Origin: Luteibacter sp. UNC138MFCol5.1
GTDB taxonomy: Bacteria; Pseudomonadota; Gammaproteobacteria; Xanthomonadales; Rhodanobacteraceae
Length of the DNA stretch: 64,000 bases
Assembly (NCBI RefSeq): GCF_900110505.1
Contig: NZ_FODZ01000001.1
Span: forward strand, 646,740 to 710,739
Reading direction: 5' to 3'
Numbering within the stretch: position 1 is the first letter of the stretch; each line of letters opens with the position of its first letter. A model generated the notes under the pieces. The model was not told the DNA's origin. It worked only from the letters and a program-made list of their open reading frames with translations, and did no database searches. Of the stretch, positions 52,468 to 62,387 are shown piece after piece. Position numbers and translations under genes: made by a program.

Positions 52468-54576
52468 ATGACGCCTGCACGCCTCGCTTTCAGCATCGCC
52501 CTCGCCCTGTCCGCCGTCCCCGCCTTCGCGGACGACGCGGCGCCTCAGAAAGCCACCACGCTCGGCGAGGTGGACGTGTCTGCCCGCCTCGACGAGGCCC
52601 GAAACAGCCTCTCGCCCGATACCGGCAGCAGTCAGTACGTGATCGATCGGCAGACCATCCAGGCCCTGCCGCTGGGCGATTCGACGCCACTGAACCAGGT
52701 GCTGCTGCAGGCGCCGGGCGTCGTGCAGGATTCGTACGGGCAGCTGCATGTCCGTGGCGACCACGCCAACCTCCAGTACCGGGTGGATGGCGTGATCATC
52801 CCCGAAAGCATCGGCGGCTTCGGGCAGACGCTCGACGCCCGCACCATCCAGAGCGTGAAGCTGCTCACCGGTGCGTTGCCCGCCCAGTACGGCGACCGCA
52901 CCGCCGCGGTGGTCGACATCACGACGCGCACGGCGGCGAAGGATGGCATCGGTGGCAGCGTCGGCATCACGGGCGGCCAGTTCGGCACCGTCAACCCGAA
53001 CGCCTCGCTGTTCGGGCGCAGCGGCCGGTGGAGCTGGTTCCTCACCGCCAACTACCTCGAGAACGATGTCGGTATCGAGAATCCCACCTCCAGCCGGAAG
53101 CCGGTCCACGACCACACGAACCAGGTGAAGGCCTTCGGCGACGTGTCGTACCTGATCGACAACGACACGCGCCTGAGCTTCCTCTTCGGCGCCACCAACA
53201 ACCGTTTCGAGATTCCGAACAACCCCGGCCAGACGCCGCAGTTCGGTTACCTCGACGTGACCAACTTCGACTCGGCGCGGCTCGACGAGCGCCAGCGCGA
53301 GACGACGCGGTTCGGCGTGCTCAGCCTGCAGGGCAAGCTCGGCACGACGGCTTACCAGATCTCCGCCGGCCAGCGTTACAGCGGCCTCGATTTCACGCCC
53401 GACGACATCGGCGACCTCATGTTCAACGGCGTCGCGTCCGACGTGCGTCGCGCCAACCGCGCGAGCACGCTGCAGGCCGACTTCTCCACGCCACTCGGAG
53501 ACGATCACACGCTGCGCTACGGCATGTACGCGTCGTTCGAGCGCGCCACCTCCACGAACGACGCGCTCGTGTTTCCCGCGGACGCCGCCGGTAACCAGAC
53601 CTCCACGACACCGCTGAACATCGTGGATGCAAGCCGCGTCATCGCCCGTACCTACGCCCTGTACCTGCAGGACGAATGGAGCATCGGCGAGAAGTGGACG
53701 GTGAACTACGGCGTGCGCGCCGACCGCTACGACGCGTTCCGCCCCGAGAGCCAGCTCAGCCCGCGCGTGGGCCTCGTCTACCAGCCGACCGACAGCACGA
53801 CGATCCACGCGGGGTATTCGCGTTACTTCACGCCGCCCGCCTCGGAGTCGATCAGCCCGACGTCGATCGCGAAGTTCGCGGGAACGACCAACGCCCTGCC
53901 GGGCGACGGCAACGACACGCCGCTCGCCGAGCGCTCGAGCTACTACGACGTCGGCATCTCGCAGAAGTTCGGCGACGCCTGGACGGTCGGCCTCGACAGC
54001 TACTACCGGCGCGTGTCGCGCCTGCAGGACGAAGGCCAGTTTGGCGCGGCGCTGGTGTATTCGACGTTCAACTACGACCAGGGCAAGGTCAAGGGCGACG
54101 AACTGACCGTGAACTACGACGGCGGTGCGCTCACCGCGTACTTCAACTTCGCGTACAACCGCGCCGTGGGCAAGCGCATCATCACCGGCCAGTACAACTT
54201 CGACCCGGACGACCTCGCCTACATCGCCGACCACTTCATCCATCTCGACCACGACCAGAAATACACCTCGTCGGGCGGCATCAGCTATGCGTTCGCGGAC
54301 ACCACGCGCATCGGCGCCGATTACCTGTTCGGCTCCGGCCTGCGACGCGACGGCATCGTTCCGAACGGCGCGACGCTGCCGTCGTACTTCCAGCTGAACC
54401 TCAGCGTCGCGCACGACTTCAACCTCACGTCGGCGGGCACGACCCATGCGCAGCTGGCGCTGGTGAACGCACTGGATCGCACGTACGAGATCCGCGACGG
54501 TTCGGGCATCGGCGTCGGCGCGCCGCAATTCGGTCCGCGCCGCGGCGTCTTCCTGTCGATCCAGCAGGATTTCTGA
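52468..54576 (+). CDS. TonB-dependent receptor, substrate unknown
   Basis: 702-residue outer-membrane receptor. Signal peptide ends VPAFADD; a TonB-box-like TLGEVDVSARLDE follows; the plug shows QVLLQAPGVVQDSYGQLHVRGDHANLQYRVDGVIIPESIGGFGQ and LLTGALPAQYGDRTAAVVDI; the barrel ends in SIQQDF. This group occurs widely in xanthomonads, with no substrate that can be named from sequence. It is single, directly after the tandem hairpin array and a dyad-containing leader. Confidence 0.88.
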   Translation: MTPARLAFSIALALSAVPAFADDAAPQKATTLGEVDVSARLDEARNSLSPDTGSSQYVIDRQTIQALPLGDSTPLNQVLLQAPGVVQDSYGQLHVRGDHANLQYRVDGVIIPESIGGFGQTLDARTIQSVKLLTGALPAQYGDRTAAVVDITTRTAAKDGIGGSVGITGGQFGTVNPNASLFGRSGRWSWFLTANYLENDVGIENPTSSRKPVHDHTNQVKAFGDVSYLIDNDTRLSFLFGATNNRFEIPNNPGQTPQFGYLDVTNFDSARLDERQRETTRFGVLSLQGKLGTTAYQISAGQRYSGLDFTPDDIGDLMFNGVASDVRRANRASTLQADFSTPLGDDHTLRYGMYASFERATSTNDALVFPADAAGNQTSTTPLNIVDASRVIARTYALYLQDEWSIGEKWTVNYGVRADRYDAFRPESQLSPRVGLVYQPTDSTTIHAGYSRYFTPPASESISPTSIAKFAGTTNALPGDGNDTPLAERSSYYDVGISQKFGDAWTVGLDSYYRRVSRLQDEGQFGAALVYSTFNYDQGKVKGDELTVNYDGGALTAYFNFAYNRAVGKRIITGQYNFDPDDLAYIADHFIHLDHDQKYTSSGGISYAFADTTRIGADYLFGSGLRRDGIVPNGATLPSYFQLNLSVAHDFNLTSAGTTHAQLALVNALDRTYEIRDGSGIGVGAPQFGPRRGVFLSIQQDF

Positions 54577-54635
54577 GGTGTCCGGGGCGGCCCCATCCGC
54601 TATCCTGTCGGTTCGCTTCACGAACTGCCCGACGC

Positions 54636-55829
54636 ATGACTTCCAGACTGCCCGAACCCGGCGCCGACGAGCGCGCGCACTCCGATCACCTTGCCGATCT
54701 CCTGCGTGAGGAGATCGCCTCGCACGGGCCCATGCCGTTCTCGCGGTTCATGGAGCGCTGCCTGTACACGCCGGGCCTGGGCTACTACAGCGCGGGCAAG
54801 GCGAAGTTCGGCGAAGAGGGCGATTTCATCACCGCGCCCGAACTTGGCAGCCTGTTCGCTCGGTGCGTCGTCCGGGCGTTCGTGCCGGTCCTGGCGTCGC
54901 TGGGGCCCCAGGCCGATTTCATGGAGATCGGCGGCGGCAGCGGCGCGTTCGCCGAAGCCGCCCTGCTGGCGCTGGACGCCGCCGGCCAGGTGCCTCGCCG
55001 TTTCATGATCCTCGAGCCGAGCGCCGATCTGCGCGAGCGCCAGCGCGAGCGCCTGCATGCCAATCTTCCCGCCGCGCTCTTCGCACGCGCGGTCTGGCTC
55101 GATGGCCCGCCGGAAGAGGACTGGGACGGCATGCTCTTCGCGAACGAGGTGATCGACGCGCTGCCGACCACCCGCTTCGCGATGCGCGACGGCGAGGTCT
55201 ACGAGGAGCACGTCGTGCTCGACGGCGACCGCCGCTTCGTGCGCAGCGACCGCCCCGCCGACGCGCTCGTGGGTGGCGCCGTGCGTCACGTCGAACGCGA
55301 CCTCGGTCGCGATTTCGCGACCGGCTACCGCAGCGAGATCCTTCCGCAGCTTCCGTACTGGATCCAGGCGGTCGCCGGCAGCCTGCGCAGCGGCGCGATG
55401 CTTTTCGCCGACTACGGATACACCCGAGGCGAGTTCTACCTGCCCGAACGCGACGACGGCACATTGCGCGCGTTCTATCGCCATCGCGCGCATGGCGACG
55501 CGTTCCATCTGCCCGGCCTGCAGGACCTCACGGCCTCGGTCGATTTCACCGCGCTCGCGGAGGCCGGCAACAGCGCCGGCTTCGGTGTCGCCGCGTACAT
55601 GCCGCAGGCGCAGTTCCTCATCGCCAGCGGGTTGCAGGAACTCTTCGAGGACGATTACCTCGCGCTCACCGACGAGGCGGCGCGGTATCGCCTGTCGCAG
55701 GAAGTGAAGAAGCTCACGCTGCCCGACCAGATGGGCGAGCGCTTCCAGGTGATGCTGTTCGCCAAGGGTATCGACGCCGCGGCGCTGCCGGAGGGCGTGA
55801 TGGCGGCGGACCAGGGATCGCGGCTCTAG
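54636..55829 (+). CDS. SAM-dependent methyltransferase, MidA/NDUFAF7-like
   Basis: 397-residue member of COG1565: [45 protein letters not shown] at the N-terminus, SAM-binding [16 protein letters not shown], then [14 protein letters not shown] and [22 protein letters not shown]. The mitochondrial homologue NDUFAF7 methylates an arginine of a complex I subunit; bacterial targets are not certain. The gene for an NDUFA9-like protein lies close by, and the stop overlaps that of cca on the other strand. Confidence 0.88.
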   Translation: MTSRLPEPGADERAHSDHLADLLREEIASHGPMPFSRFMERCLYTPGLGYYSAGKAKFGEEGDFITAPELGSLFARCVVRAFVPVLASLGPQADFMEIGGGSGAFAEAALLALDAAGQVPRRFMILEPSADLRERQRERLHANLPAALFARAVWLDGPPEEDWDGMLFANEVIDALPTTRFAMRDGEVYEEHVVLDGDRRFVRSDRPADALVGGAVRHVERDLGRDFATGYRSEILPQLPYWIQAVAGSLRSGAMLFADYGYTRGEFYLPERDDGTLRAFYRHRAHGDAFHLPGLQDLTASVDFTALAEAGNSAGFGVAAYMPQAQFLIASGLQELFEDDYLALTDEAARYRLSQEVKKLTLPDQMGERFQVMLFAKGIDAAALPEGVMAADQGSRL

Positions 55830-57052
55830 GCCGACTTCACGACGGCGGCGATGGCCTGCGCCTGCGCCTTCTTCATCGCCTCGCCGATCGCGGGACCCTG
55901 CAGACCTTTCTCCACGAATGGCTGCGACGTGACCGCGGCGGCCGCGTCGCGGCACGCGCGCAGGTAATCCGCCTGCGGATACGCGGCATCTTCGCTGCCG
56001 AGGCGGCCTCGCTTGTCGGCCTCGCACGCGAGCAGGAACGTCTCGAGGCGCTGCGGACGGCGTAGCGCGCCAAGCGCTTCCAGCAGGCGCAGGATCGTCG
56101 TCGGCTTCAGCTCCAGCGCCATGTGCGCGTTGAGGTGGTGTCTGCACACCATCTCCGCCATGAACGCGTACTCGACCGGCACCCTCAGCCGCGCCGACAT
56201 CGCGCGAACCGGCTCGATGCCGCGCTGCTCGTGCATGATGTGGCGTGGCAGGACATCCGCCGGCGTCAGCGCCTTGCCGAGATCGTGCGTGAGCGCGCAC
56301 CAGCCGACCAGCGCGTCGCCCGGGGCGAGCCTCGCCGCGGCGTCGAGCACCATCTCCACGTGCACGCCGGTGTCGACCTCGGGATGGTATTCCGGCCGTT
56401 GCGGCACGCCGTAGAGCGCGTCGACTTCCGGAAACAGCACGCGCAGCGCGCCGCTTTCGCGAAGCACGCGCAGGAATGCAGACGGCATCGGTTCCGCGAG
56501 GGCCTTGCGGGTTTCCGCCCAGACGCGCTCGGGCACGAGATGGTCGACCTCGCCGTCCTCCACCATGCGCCGCATCAGCGCCATCGTTTCCTCGGCCACG
56601 CGGAAGCCCAATGGCGCGTAGCGCGCGGCGAAGCGCGCCACGCGAAGCAGGCGTACCGGATCTTCGGCGAAGGCATCGGAGACGTGCCGCAGGACACGAG
56701 CCTCGATGTCGCCCACGCCCCCGAAGGGATCGACCAGCGTGCCGTCGTCGCGCTCCGCCATCGCATTGATGGTGAGGTCGCGCCGCTCGAGGTCCTGTTC
56801 GACCGTGACGGACGGATCGGCATGGAACGCGAAGCCGTGATAACCGCGGCCGGTCTTGCGCTCCGTACGCGCCAGCGCGTATTCCTCCTTCGTGTCGCCG
56901 TGGAGGAACACTGGAAAATCCTTGCCGACGGCGCGGTAGCCCGCGGCGAGCATCTCGTCCGGCGTGGCCCCGACCACGACCCAGTCGCGATCGACGACGG
57001 TGCGTCCGAGCAGTTTGTCGCGGACGGCGCCGCCGACGAGGTAGATGTCCAT
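55826..57052 (-). CDS. cca: CCA-adding tRNA nucleotidyltransferase with HD domain
   Basis: 408 residues, near the 412 of E. coli Cca. The nucleotidyltransferase head has [13 protein letters not shown] (4-16) and the metal-binding DRDWVVVG, with [10 protein letters not shown] after; the C-terminal HD phosphohydrolase domain shows [14 protein letters not shown] and RHHLNAH. It adds or repairs the 3' CCA of tRNAs. It follows the NDUFA9-like gene by eight bases on the same strand, and its TAG shares the palindrome CTAG with the stop of the convergent methyltransferase gene. Confidence 0.96.
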   Translation of the reverse strand: MDIYLVGGAVRDKLLGRTVVDRDWVVVGATPDEMLAAGYRAVGKDFPVFLHGDTKEEYALARTERKTGRGYHGFAFHADPSVTVEQDLERRDLTINAMAERDDGTLVDPFGGVGDIEARVLRHVSDAFAEDPVRLLRVARFAARYAPLGFRVAEETMALMRRMVEDGEVDHLVPERVWAETRKALAEPMPSAFLRVLRESGALRVLFPEVDALYGVPQRPEYHPEVDTGVHVEMVLDAAARLAPGDALVGWCALTHDLGKALTPADVLPRHIMHEQRGIEPVRAMSARLRVPVEYAFMAEMVCRHHLNAHMALELKPTTILRLLEALGALRRPQRLETFLLACEADKRGRLGSEDAAYPQADYLRACRDAAAAVTSQPFVEKGLQGPAIGEAMKKAQAQAIAAVVKSA

Positions 57053-57060
57053 GGGTCCGT

Positions 57061-57999
57061 TCAGTGACGGTGGCGACCGCGTGCCTCGTCGAGGCGACGC
57101 TGGCGCGCGGACGGCCCGAGCAGGCGGGGCAGCCATGCGCTCAGGCGTTGCGGGTGGATGCCGAGTTGCGCGAAACCGTCGGTGTGGCCGACCGAATCCG
57201 TGAGCAACGAGCGGAAATTGTCGGGCGTGAACGGCTTGCCCGGCGCGAACTGCGCGAGCTGCGCCTGCAGCCGTCCGAGCGCGTCCGGCAGTGGCAGCAC
57301 CAGGCGCCGCCGTCCGCGTGCGTCGCGAATGGCCCTGACGAGGTCGAGCAGCGTCCACACTTCGGGACCGTAGAGTTCGTAGGTGCGCAGCACCGAGGCA
57401 TCGTCGGCGACGCAGCGCGCCACGGCCTCGGCGACGTCTCCCGCGTACGCGGGCGCCATCTTCGCTTCCGGTCGTGGCAGCGGCACCACCGGCTCGATGC
57501 GCAGGAGGCCGTCGAAACGTGTGACGAGGCCATCGCCGGGGCCGAACAGCGTGCTGGGTTCGTAGATCGTCCAGTCGAGCGTGGAGGCCTTCACCAGCGC
57601 TTCCGCTTCGCCGCGCGAGCGCAGGTACCCGGACGACCCGCGTCCCGCGTTGAGCGAGCTCATCATGTGCAGGCGATGCACGCCCACGTCGCGGCACGCG
57701 TCGACCACCAGGCGCATCAGGCCGACGTGCACGCGTTCGAACGTCTGGCGTCCGCTTTCGTTGAGGATGCCCACCATCTGGATCACGGCGTCCGCGCCCG
57801 CGATGTGCCGGCGCAGGACGGCCGGGTCGTAGACATCGGCGCTGACCACGGTGACGCCGCGGCCCACCGCGCGTTGGCGATGGGCTTCGCGGTTGCGGGA
57901 CAGCAGGAGCAGTTCATGCCCGTCGGCGGCCAGTCGCGGCACGACATGGCCGCCCAGGAACCCGGTACCACCGAGGATGACGATGCGCTGGCGTTTCAT
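57061..57999 (-). CDS. Complex I NDUFA9-like NAD(P)-binding epimerase-fold protein
   Basis: 312-residue extended SDR/NmrA-like protein with the dinucleotide loop [12 protein letters not shown] (8-19), [23 protein letters not shown], and [29 protein letters not shown] in the place of the usual Tyr-x3-Lys active site, which is altered. It matches the bacterial complex I NDUFA9 subunit family, whose role in bacteria is unclear. It sits upstream of cca on the same strand. Confidence 0.82.
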   Translation of the reverse strand: MKRQRIVILGGTGFLGGHVVPRLAADGHELLLLSRNREAHRQRAVGRGVTVVSADVYDPAVLRRHIAGADAVIQMVGILNESGRQTFERVHVGLMRLVVDACRDVGVHRLHMMSSLNAGRGSSGYLRSRGEAEALVKASTLDWTIYEPSTLFGPGDGLVTRFDGLLRIEPVVPLPRPEAKMAPAYAGDVAEAVARCVADDASVLRTYELYGPEVWTLLDLVRAIRDARGRRRLVLPLPDALGRLQAQLAQFAPGKPFTPDNFRSLLTDSVGHTDGFAQLGIHPQRLSAWLPRLLGPSARQRRLDEARGRHRH

Positions 58000-58063
58000 G
58001 GAGAGCTCCCGGAAGGCGACGACCCGGGCAGCGTAGGCCGCTGGCGTGCCGCCGCCAACCGGT

Positions 58064-60169
58064 TCACTGCTGCGGATCCTGTGGGGTCGGCGCCGACGTG
58101 GCGCTGGCGGGCGCGGGCTCCATGGCGGCGGGCGTCGACGCCGGCGCCGGCGTGGCGACCGCCGGCGCGGGACAGCTCACCGGCTTGCGCACCGCGCCGC
58201 TGGTCGGCAGCGTGTACGTGCTGCCGAACGGGGTCATGCGCGTGGCGATCGGCAGGGCATTGCCATTGAGGCGCCAGTCGTAGATCACGGCGAAGGCCAT
58301 CACGCGCGCCACGTACTCGCGCGTCTCCTTATAGGGAATGCTGACCACGAAGAGGTCGGGCTCGAGGTTCCCGCGCGCCGCGACCCACTGGTCGACCTTG
58401 TTCGGGCCCGCGTTGTACGCCGCGCTGGCGAGCCACGGCGCACCGTTGAAGCGGGCGGCCATCTGCGCGAGGTAGCGCGTGCCGAGCACGATGTTGGTGG
58501 TGGGCTCGTAGAGGCTTTCGCCTCCGGCCCACGAGAGGCCGTTGCGTTGTGCGACGAGCGCGGCCGTCGACGGCAGCAGCTGCATGAGGCCGCGCGCGTC
58601 CGCGCCGGAGCGCGCGTCGCTCATCCATGCGCTTTCCGCGCGAATGATCGCGTAGGCCCACGGCGCTTCGATGCCCGCCTGGCTCGACTGCTCCACGACG
58701 CCGTCCTGCCGCGCGAGCGGGAAGCGCTGCTCGTACAGCCGCAGCGCGTCGCCCGACGAGAGCCCGAAGACCGCGCGGTCGTACCAGCCCTTGCGGAAGG
58801 CGAGATCGGCGGCCAGGCGCTGCGTGTCGGCGTCGCGACCGGCCAGCGCGGCGGTCCATTCGCGCCGTGCCAGCTTCTGCAGCCCCACGGCATAGAGTTC
58901 GAAGGCCCGATCCAGCCCGGGATCGCCGAGCAGCGCGGCCTCGCGGGTTTCGTCCGTCGCCATGCGGGCGGGGCAGATCGCATACGCGGCATCCACGCGG
59001 TCGGCGGCGAGGAACCCGAAATAGGTCGCCTCCTGCGCGACGGACTGGTAGATCGCCTTCGCTTCGCCCTGGCGACCGAGCTTCGCCAGCACGAACGCAC
59101 GGAAATAACGCCACTCGCCATCGTCCTTCTGCGACGCGCCAAGCGCGTCGAGCGCGCTAAGCGCCGCGGGCCAGTCCTGGCGTGCGAGCGCGACGCGGAC
59201 GCGCCATTCGCGTGTGGCATCGGTCTGCGCGCCGGCGGGCAGCGCGGCCAGCCGGTCGAGCGCGGAGGCGTCGAAGTCGGTGGCATGGAACAGCGCGAGC
59301 GCATTCTCGATCGCGCCGGTCTGCTGCTCGCTCAGGGTGAAACGCGGGCGCAGCGTCGTCCAGGCGGTATCGGCCGCGGTCGACTGCTTGCGCGCCATGC
59401 GCTGCAGCGCGAGGGTGACCGCCTGTCGATGGCGTGGCGTGTCCGGCCAGTTCGCCGCGCCGGACAGCGCGGTGGCGGGATCGTTGAGCGCCTGGGCGAT
59501 GCGTTGGGCTGCGATCGCGTCCTCGGGCGGCAGCCACGGCGCGAGCGACGCGACGGTGCCGCCCTTGCCCGCGTCGGCCGCGATCTGGATCCGGGACCAG
59601 AGGCGCTCCGGCGTCAGCAAGCCCTGGTCGTGCGCCGCCGCGATGACGGGATCGCAGGCGTTCGGCAGGCTCGCCTTCTTCCACAGGTCGGCGAGGTCGC
59701 GCTCGAAGACCAGGGGCTCGCCGCGCGACAGGCGCGCCTGCAATGCGAAACAACTCAGGCTGTCGCCGAGGCCGGGCTGGTACATGGCGGTAAACGTCGC
59801 CCAGTCCTTGCGTCGCGCCAGTTCGCCCAGGAAGTCGCGGCGGAGGTCGGCGGCGGGAATCATCCCCGGATAGCGCGACAGATAGGCGTCGACGCGCGCA
59901 CGGTCGAGCGTGCGCAGGTCGTGGCTCAGCGCCGCCGCCTCCAGATAGGGGAACAGCACGTAGTTCTCGAGTCCGGCCGCCTGCGCGCGCCATGCGTCGC
60001 CACCCTGCTGCGCGCTGGCATAGGCCTGGCGGAAACGGAGGCGCTCGGCCGCCGAGCCTTCGGCCTGCGCGGCGACCACCGTGCCGACGCCCATGGCGAC
60101 GAGCGCGAGGTGGGCCAGGATGCGCAAGGGGCGGGCGGCACGGCGCGCGGCCGAGGCGTTCGTCATCAT
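58064..60169 (-). CDS. slt: Soluble lytic murein transglycosylase (Slt70-like)
   Basis: 701 residues: signal peptide to VVAAQAEGS, a long superhelical alpha domain, and a C-terminal lysozyme-like domain with the catalytic Glu in YAIIRAESAWMSDARSGADARGLMQLLP, followed by TNIVLGTRYLAQM and SAAYNAGPNKVDQW. It cleaves peptidoglycan to 1,6-anhydromuropeptides in the periplasm. The protein ends in a Pro/Ala-rich tail of about 45 residues not usual for the family. A second ATG directly follows the first; AAGGA lies five bases upstream of the first. Confidence 0.93.
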   Translation of the reverse strand: MMTNASAARRAARPLRILAHLALVAMGVGTVVAAQAEGSAAERLRFRQAYASAQQGGDAWRAQAAGLENYVLFPYLEAAALSHDLRTLDRARVDAYLSRYPGMIPAADLRRDFLGELARRKDWATFTAMYQPGLGDSLSCFALQARLSRGEPLVFERDLADLWKKASLPNACDPVIAAAHDQGLLTPERLWSRIQIAADAGKGGTVASLAPWLPPEDAIAAQRIAQALNDPATALSGAANWPDTPRHRQAVTLALQRMARKQSTAADTAWTTLRPRFTLSEQQTGAIENALALFHATDFDASALDRLAALPAGAQTDATREWRVRVALARQDWPAALSALDALGASQKDDGEWRYFRAFVLAKLGRQGEAKAIYQSVAQEATYFGFLAADRVDAAYAICPARMATDETREAALLGDPGLDRAFELYAVGLQKLARREWTAALAGRDADTQRLAADLAFRKGWYDRAVFGLSSGDALRLYEQRFPLARQDGVVEQSSQAGIEAPWAYAIIRAESAWMSDARSGADARGLMQLLPSTAALVAQRNGLSWAGGESLYEPTTNIVLGTRYLAQMAARFNGAPWLASAAYNAGPNKVDQWVAARGNLEPDLFVVSIPYKETREYVARVMAFAVIYDWRLNGNALPIATRMTPFGSTYTLPTSGAVRKPVSCPAPAVATPAPASTPAAMEPAPASATSAPTPQDPQQ

Positions 60170-60315
60170 CGGGTTCCTTCACGAGTGCATACCGACCGGA
60201 TTGTAAGGTAACCGTGCGCGCAGGCCGGATGAACGGACGCGATGGCGAACATCGCCCTTATCCACGCGGCCCGCTAAGCTTGTACCGTTCACCCCTGGAC
60301 ACGACTCGGAACGGC

Positions 60316-61956
60316 ATGTCGCCCCCATCCTCCCTCGCGCGGCTTGCGCGACCGCTCGCATGGATCGTCCTCGTCATCGCCGCCGTGTTCGGCGTGGCGT
60401 ACTGGTGGCTGCTGGGTCGCCCCGTCGATCTGCCGGATTCGCCCACGGCGAAGATCGCCTGCGTCTCCTATGCGCCCTATCGCCTCGACGGCGAGACCCC
60501 CTTCGATCCGAATGCCTTCATCTCACCCGAACGCATCGACGCCGACCTGAAGGCGCTGTCGACGCGATTCGATTGCGTCCGCACGTATTCGATGGGACAG
60601 GGCCTGGGCGCGGTGCCCGACATCGCCGGTCGCTACGGCATGAAGGTGCTGATGGGCATCTGGCTCGGGCGCGACACGATCGCCAACGAGCGCGAGATCA
60701 AGCTCGGCCTCGAGGCGGCGAAGCGCGACCACGCGAGCCTGCGCGGCATCGTCGTGGGCAACGAGGTGCTGCTGCGTGGCGAGCTTTCGGAGAAGGCGCT
60801 GGCGGCGTACATCGAGCGCGTCAACGCGGCCACCGACGTTCCGGTGACCTATGCCGACGTCTGGGAGTTCTGGCAGAAACATCCCGGTCTGGCCAAAGCG
60901 GTCGACTACGTGACGATCCACATCCTGCCCTACTGGGAGGACGAACCCGTCGCGCCGGAGAAGGCCGTGCGCCACGTGGCGGACGTCTACCAGCGCATGA
61001 AGGCGGAATTCGCCGGACGCCAGGTCATGATCGGCGAGACGGGTTGGCCGAGTCAGGGGCGCACGCGGCGCGAGGCGAGCGCCAGCCTCGTCAACGAGGC
61101 GCGCTACGTGCGCGAGTTCCTCAACTACGCCGCGACCGTCGACATGCCGTACAACGTCATCGAGGCGTTCGACCAGCCGTGGAAGCGCGATCTCGAAGGC
61201 ACGGTCGGCGGCTTCTGGGGCATCTTCGACGTCCATGCCGAGCCGAAGTTCGCGATGGTGGGACCCGTGGTGGAGGAGCCGCGCTGGACGTGGGCCATCG
61301 CCGCGGGTGGTCTCGGCGCGCTGGTTTTCATCGTCGGCGGCGCGGTGCGCCGGCGTTGGCGGGGCGCGGCGGGCTGGAGCGCGCTCGCGCTCGCCGGCTT
61401 CGCTTCGGGCACGGCGCTCGCGGCGCATGCGCGCCTGCTCCTGTTCGCCTGCCGCGACACGACCGAATGGATCGTCGGCGCCGTCATCGGCGTGGCCGGT
61501 GGCGTCACCGCCTTCCTGCTGGCACGGGCCATCGCCGCACGCCTCGCCGCGCCGGTGAGCCCGGCGGCCGTCGCGCCGCGTCCCGCCGAGCGTCGTCGCT
61601 GGGGCATCCAGTGGGCGGACACGTTCACGCCGCAGCGCTTCTTCTGGATGTTCGTGCTGACGCTGTACGGCGTCCTGATGGTGTTCAACGGTCGCTACCG
61701 CGACTTCCCCGTCGGTCTGTTCGCGCTGCCCTGCGTGGGCTTCTTCGTGCTGGCGCTACTGCGCACGCGCGACGCGATCGCGAAGCCGCTGGTCGAAGAA
61801 CGCCTGCTCGCGGTCTGGCTCGTGATCCTCGGTGCCGCTGTCGTGGTGCAGGAGCGGGGCATCAACGTCGTGTCGTGGGGCTGGCTGCTGCTCAACCTGC
61901 TGCTCGCCGTGCCGGTGCTGGTCGAGTGGCGCCGGGCGGCCGCCCGGGCGCCGTAG
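60316..61956 (+). CDS. Membrane-bound glycoside hydrolase family 17-like protein
   Basis: 546 residues: one N-terminal membrane segment (LAWIVLVIAAVFGVAYWWLL), a periplasmic GH17-like TIM barrel with the acid/base Glu in IVVGNEVLLRG and the nucleophile Glu in MIGETGWPSQG, then about seven membrane segments from residue 320 on. Bacterial GH17 proteins of this layout are beta-1,3-glucan-processing transferases or hydrolases tied to periplasmic or capsular glucans. No glucan synthase gene lies next to it in the window. It is divergent from slt. Confidence 0.85.
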   Translation: MSPPSSLARLARPLAWIVLVIAAVFGVAYWWLLGRPVDLPDSPTAKIACVSYAPYRLDGETPFDPNAFISPERIDADLKALSTRFDCVRTYSMGQGLGAVPDIAGRYGMKVLMGIWLGRDTIANEREIKLGLEAAKRDHASLRGIVVGNEVLLRGELSEKALAAYIERVNAATDVPVTYADVWEFWQKHPGLAKAVDYVTIHILPYWEDEPVAPEKAVRHVADVYQRMKAEFAGRQVMIGETGWPSQGRTRREASASLVNEARYVREFLNYAATVDMPYNVIEAFDQPWKRDLEGTVGGFWGIFDVHAEPKFAMVGPVVEEPRWTWAIAAGGLGALVFIVGGAVRRRWRGAAGWSALALAGFASGTALAAHARLLLFACRDTTEWIVGAVIGVAGGVTAFLLARAIAARLAAPVSPAAVAPRPAERRRWGIQWADTFTPQRFFWMFVLTLYGVLMVFNGRYRDFPVGLFALPCVGFFVLALLRTRDAIAKPLVEERLLAVWLVILGAAVVVQERGINVVSWGWLLLNLLLAVPVLVEWRRAAARAP

Positions 61957-61970
61957 CAACCCGGCGGAGT

Positions 61971-61994
61971 GTAGGAGCCGATCGTATCGGCGAT
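61971..61994. repeat. Single GCCGATCGTATCGGC-type hairpin repeat
   Basis: GTAGGAGCCGATCGTATCGG and four more bases lie in the 45-base gap between the GH17-like gene and the convergent small membrane-protein gene. The perfect six-base stem could act as a terminator for either. Confidence 0.85.
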
Positions 61995-62001
61995 CGATGC
62001 G

Positions 62002-62379
62002 TCAGGCGACCGCGGGACGTGCGCGGTCGACCTGCACGCGCACCAGCCGAAGCGCGCCGATCAGCAGCGCGAACGCGCCGGCTTCGTAGCAATACAGCTG
62101 CAGGGCGATGACGCCCAGCGATGTGGCGACGACCGCGGCCACCGTGCTGCGCAGGAAAAGCGACACCAACGCGGCGACGGCGGCGGCATAGCCGTAACCG
62201 TAGCTCAGGAAGCCCAGGACGATCAGGTTGCGCGTGCCGCACCACCAGGGGCCGTGGCCGGCTTCGCATGCGTAAGCGATGTGCGGCGGCTCGATGAAAC
62301 CGTAACGTACCCACGTGGCGACGATCGCCGCGATGACGATGACGACCCAGGGCAGGGCGGCGCGAAGACGGGAAGGCAT
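62002..62379 (-). CDS. Small integral membrane protein, unknown function
   Basis: 125 residues with four hydrophobic segments (ALPWVVIVIAAIVATWV, LIVLGFLSYGYGYAAAVAAL, STVAAVVATSLGVIALQL, AFALLIGALRLVRV) and two Cys in CEAGHGPWWCGTRN in the first periplasmic-type loop. No family was recognised. It follows the endonuclease-family gene by eight bases on the same strand and is probably co-transcribed with it. Confidence 0.7.
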   Translation of the reverse strand: MPSRLRAALPWVVIVIAAIVATWVRYGFIEPPHIAYACEAGHGPWWCGTRNLIVLGFLSYGYGYAAAVAALVSLFLRSTVAAVVATSLGVIALQLYCYEAGAFALLIGALRLVRVQVDRARPAVA

Positions 62380-62387
62380 GCGTGGGT

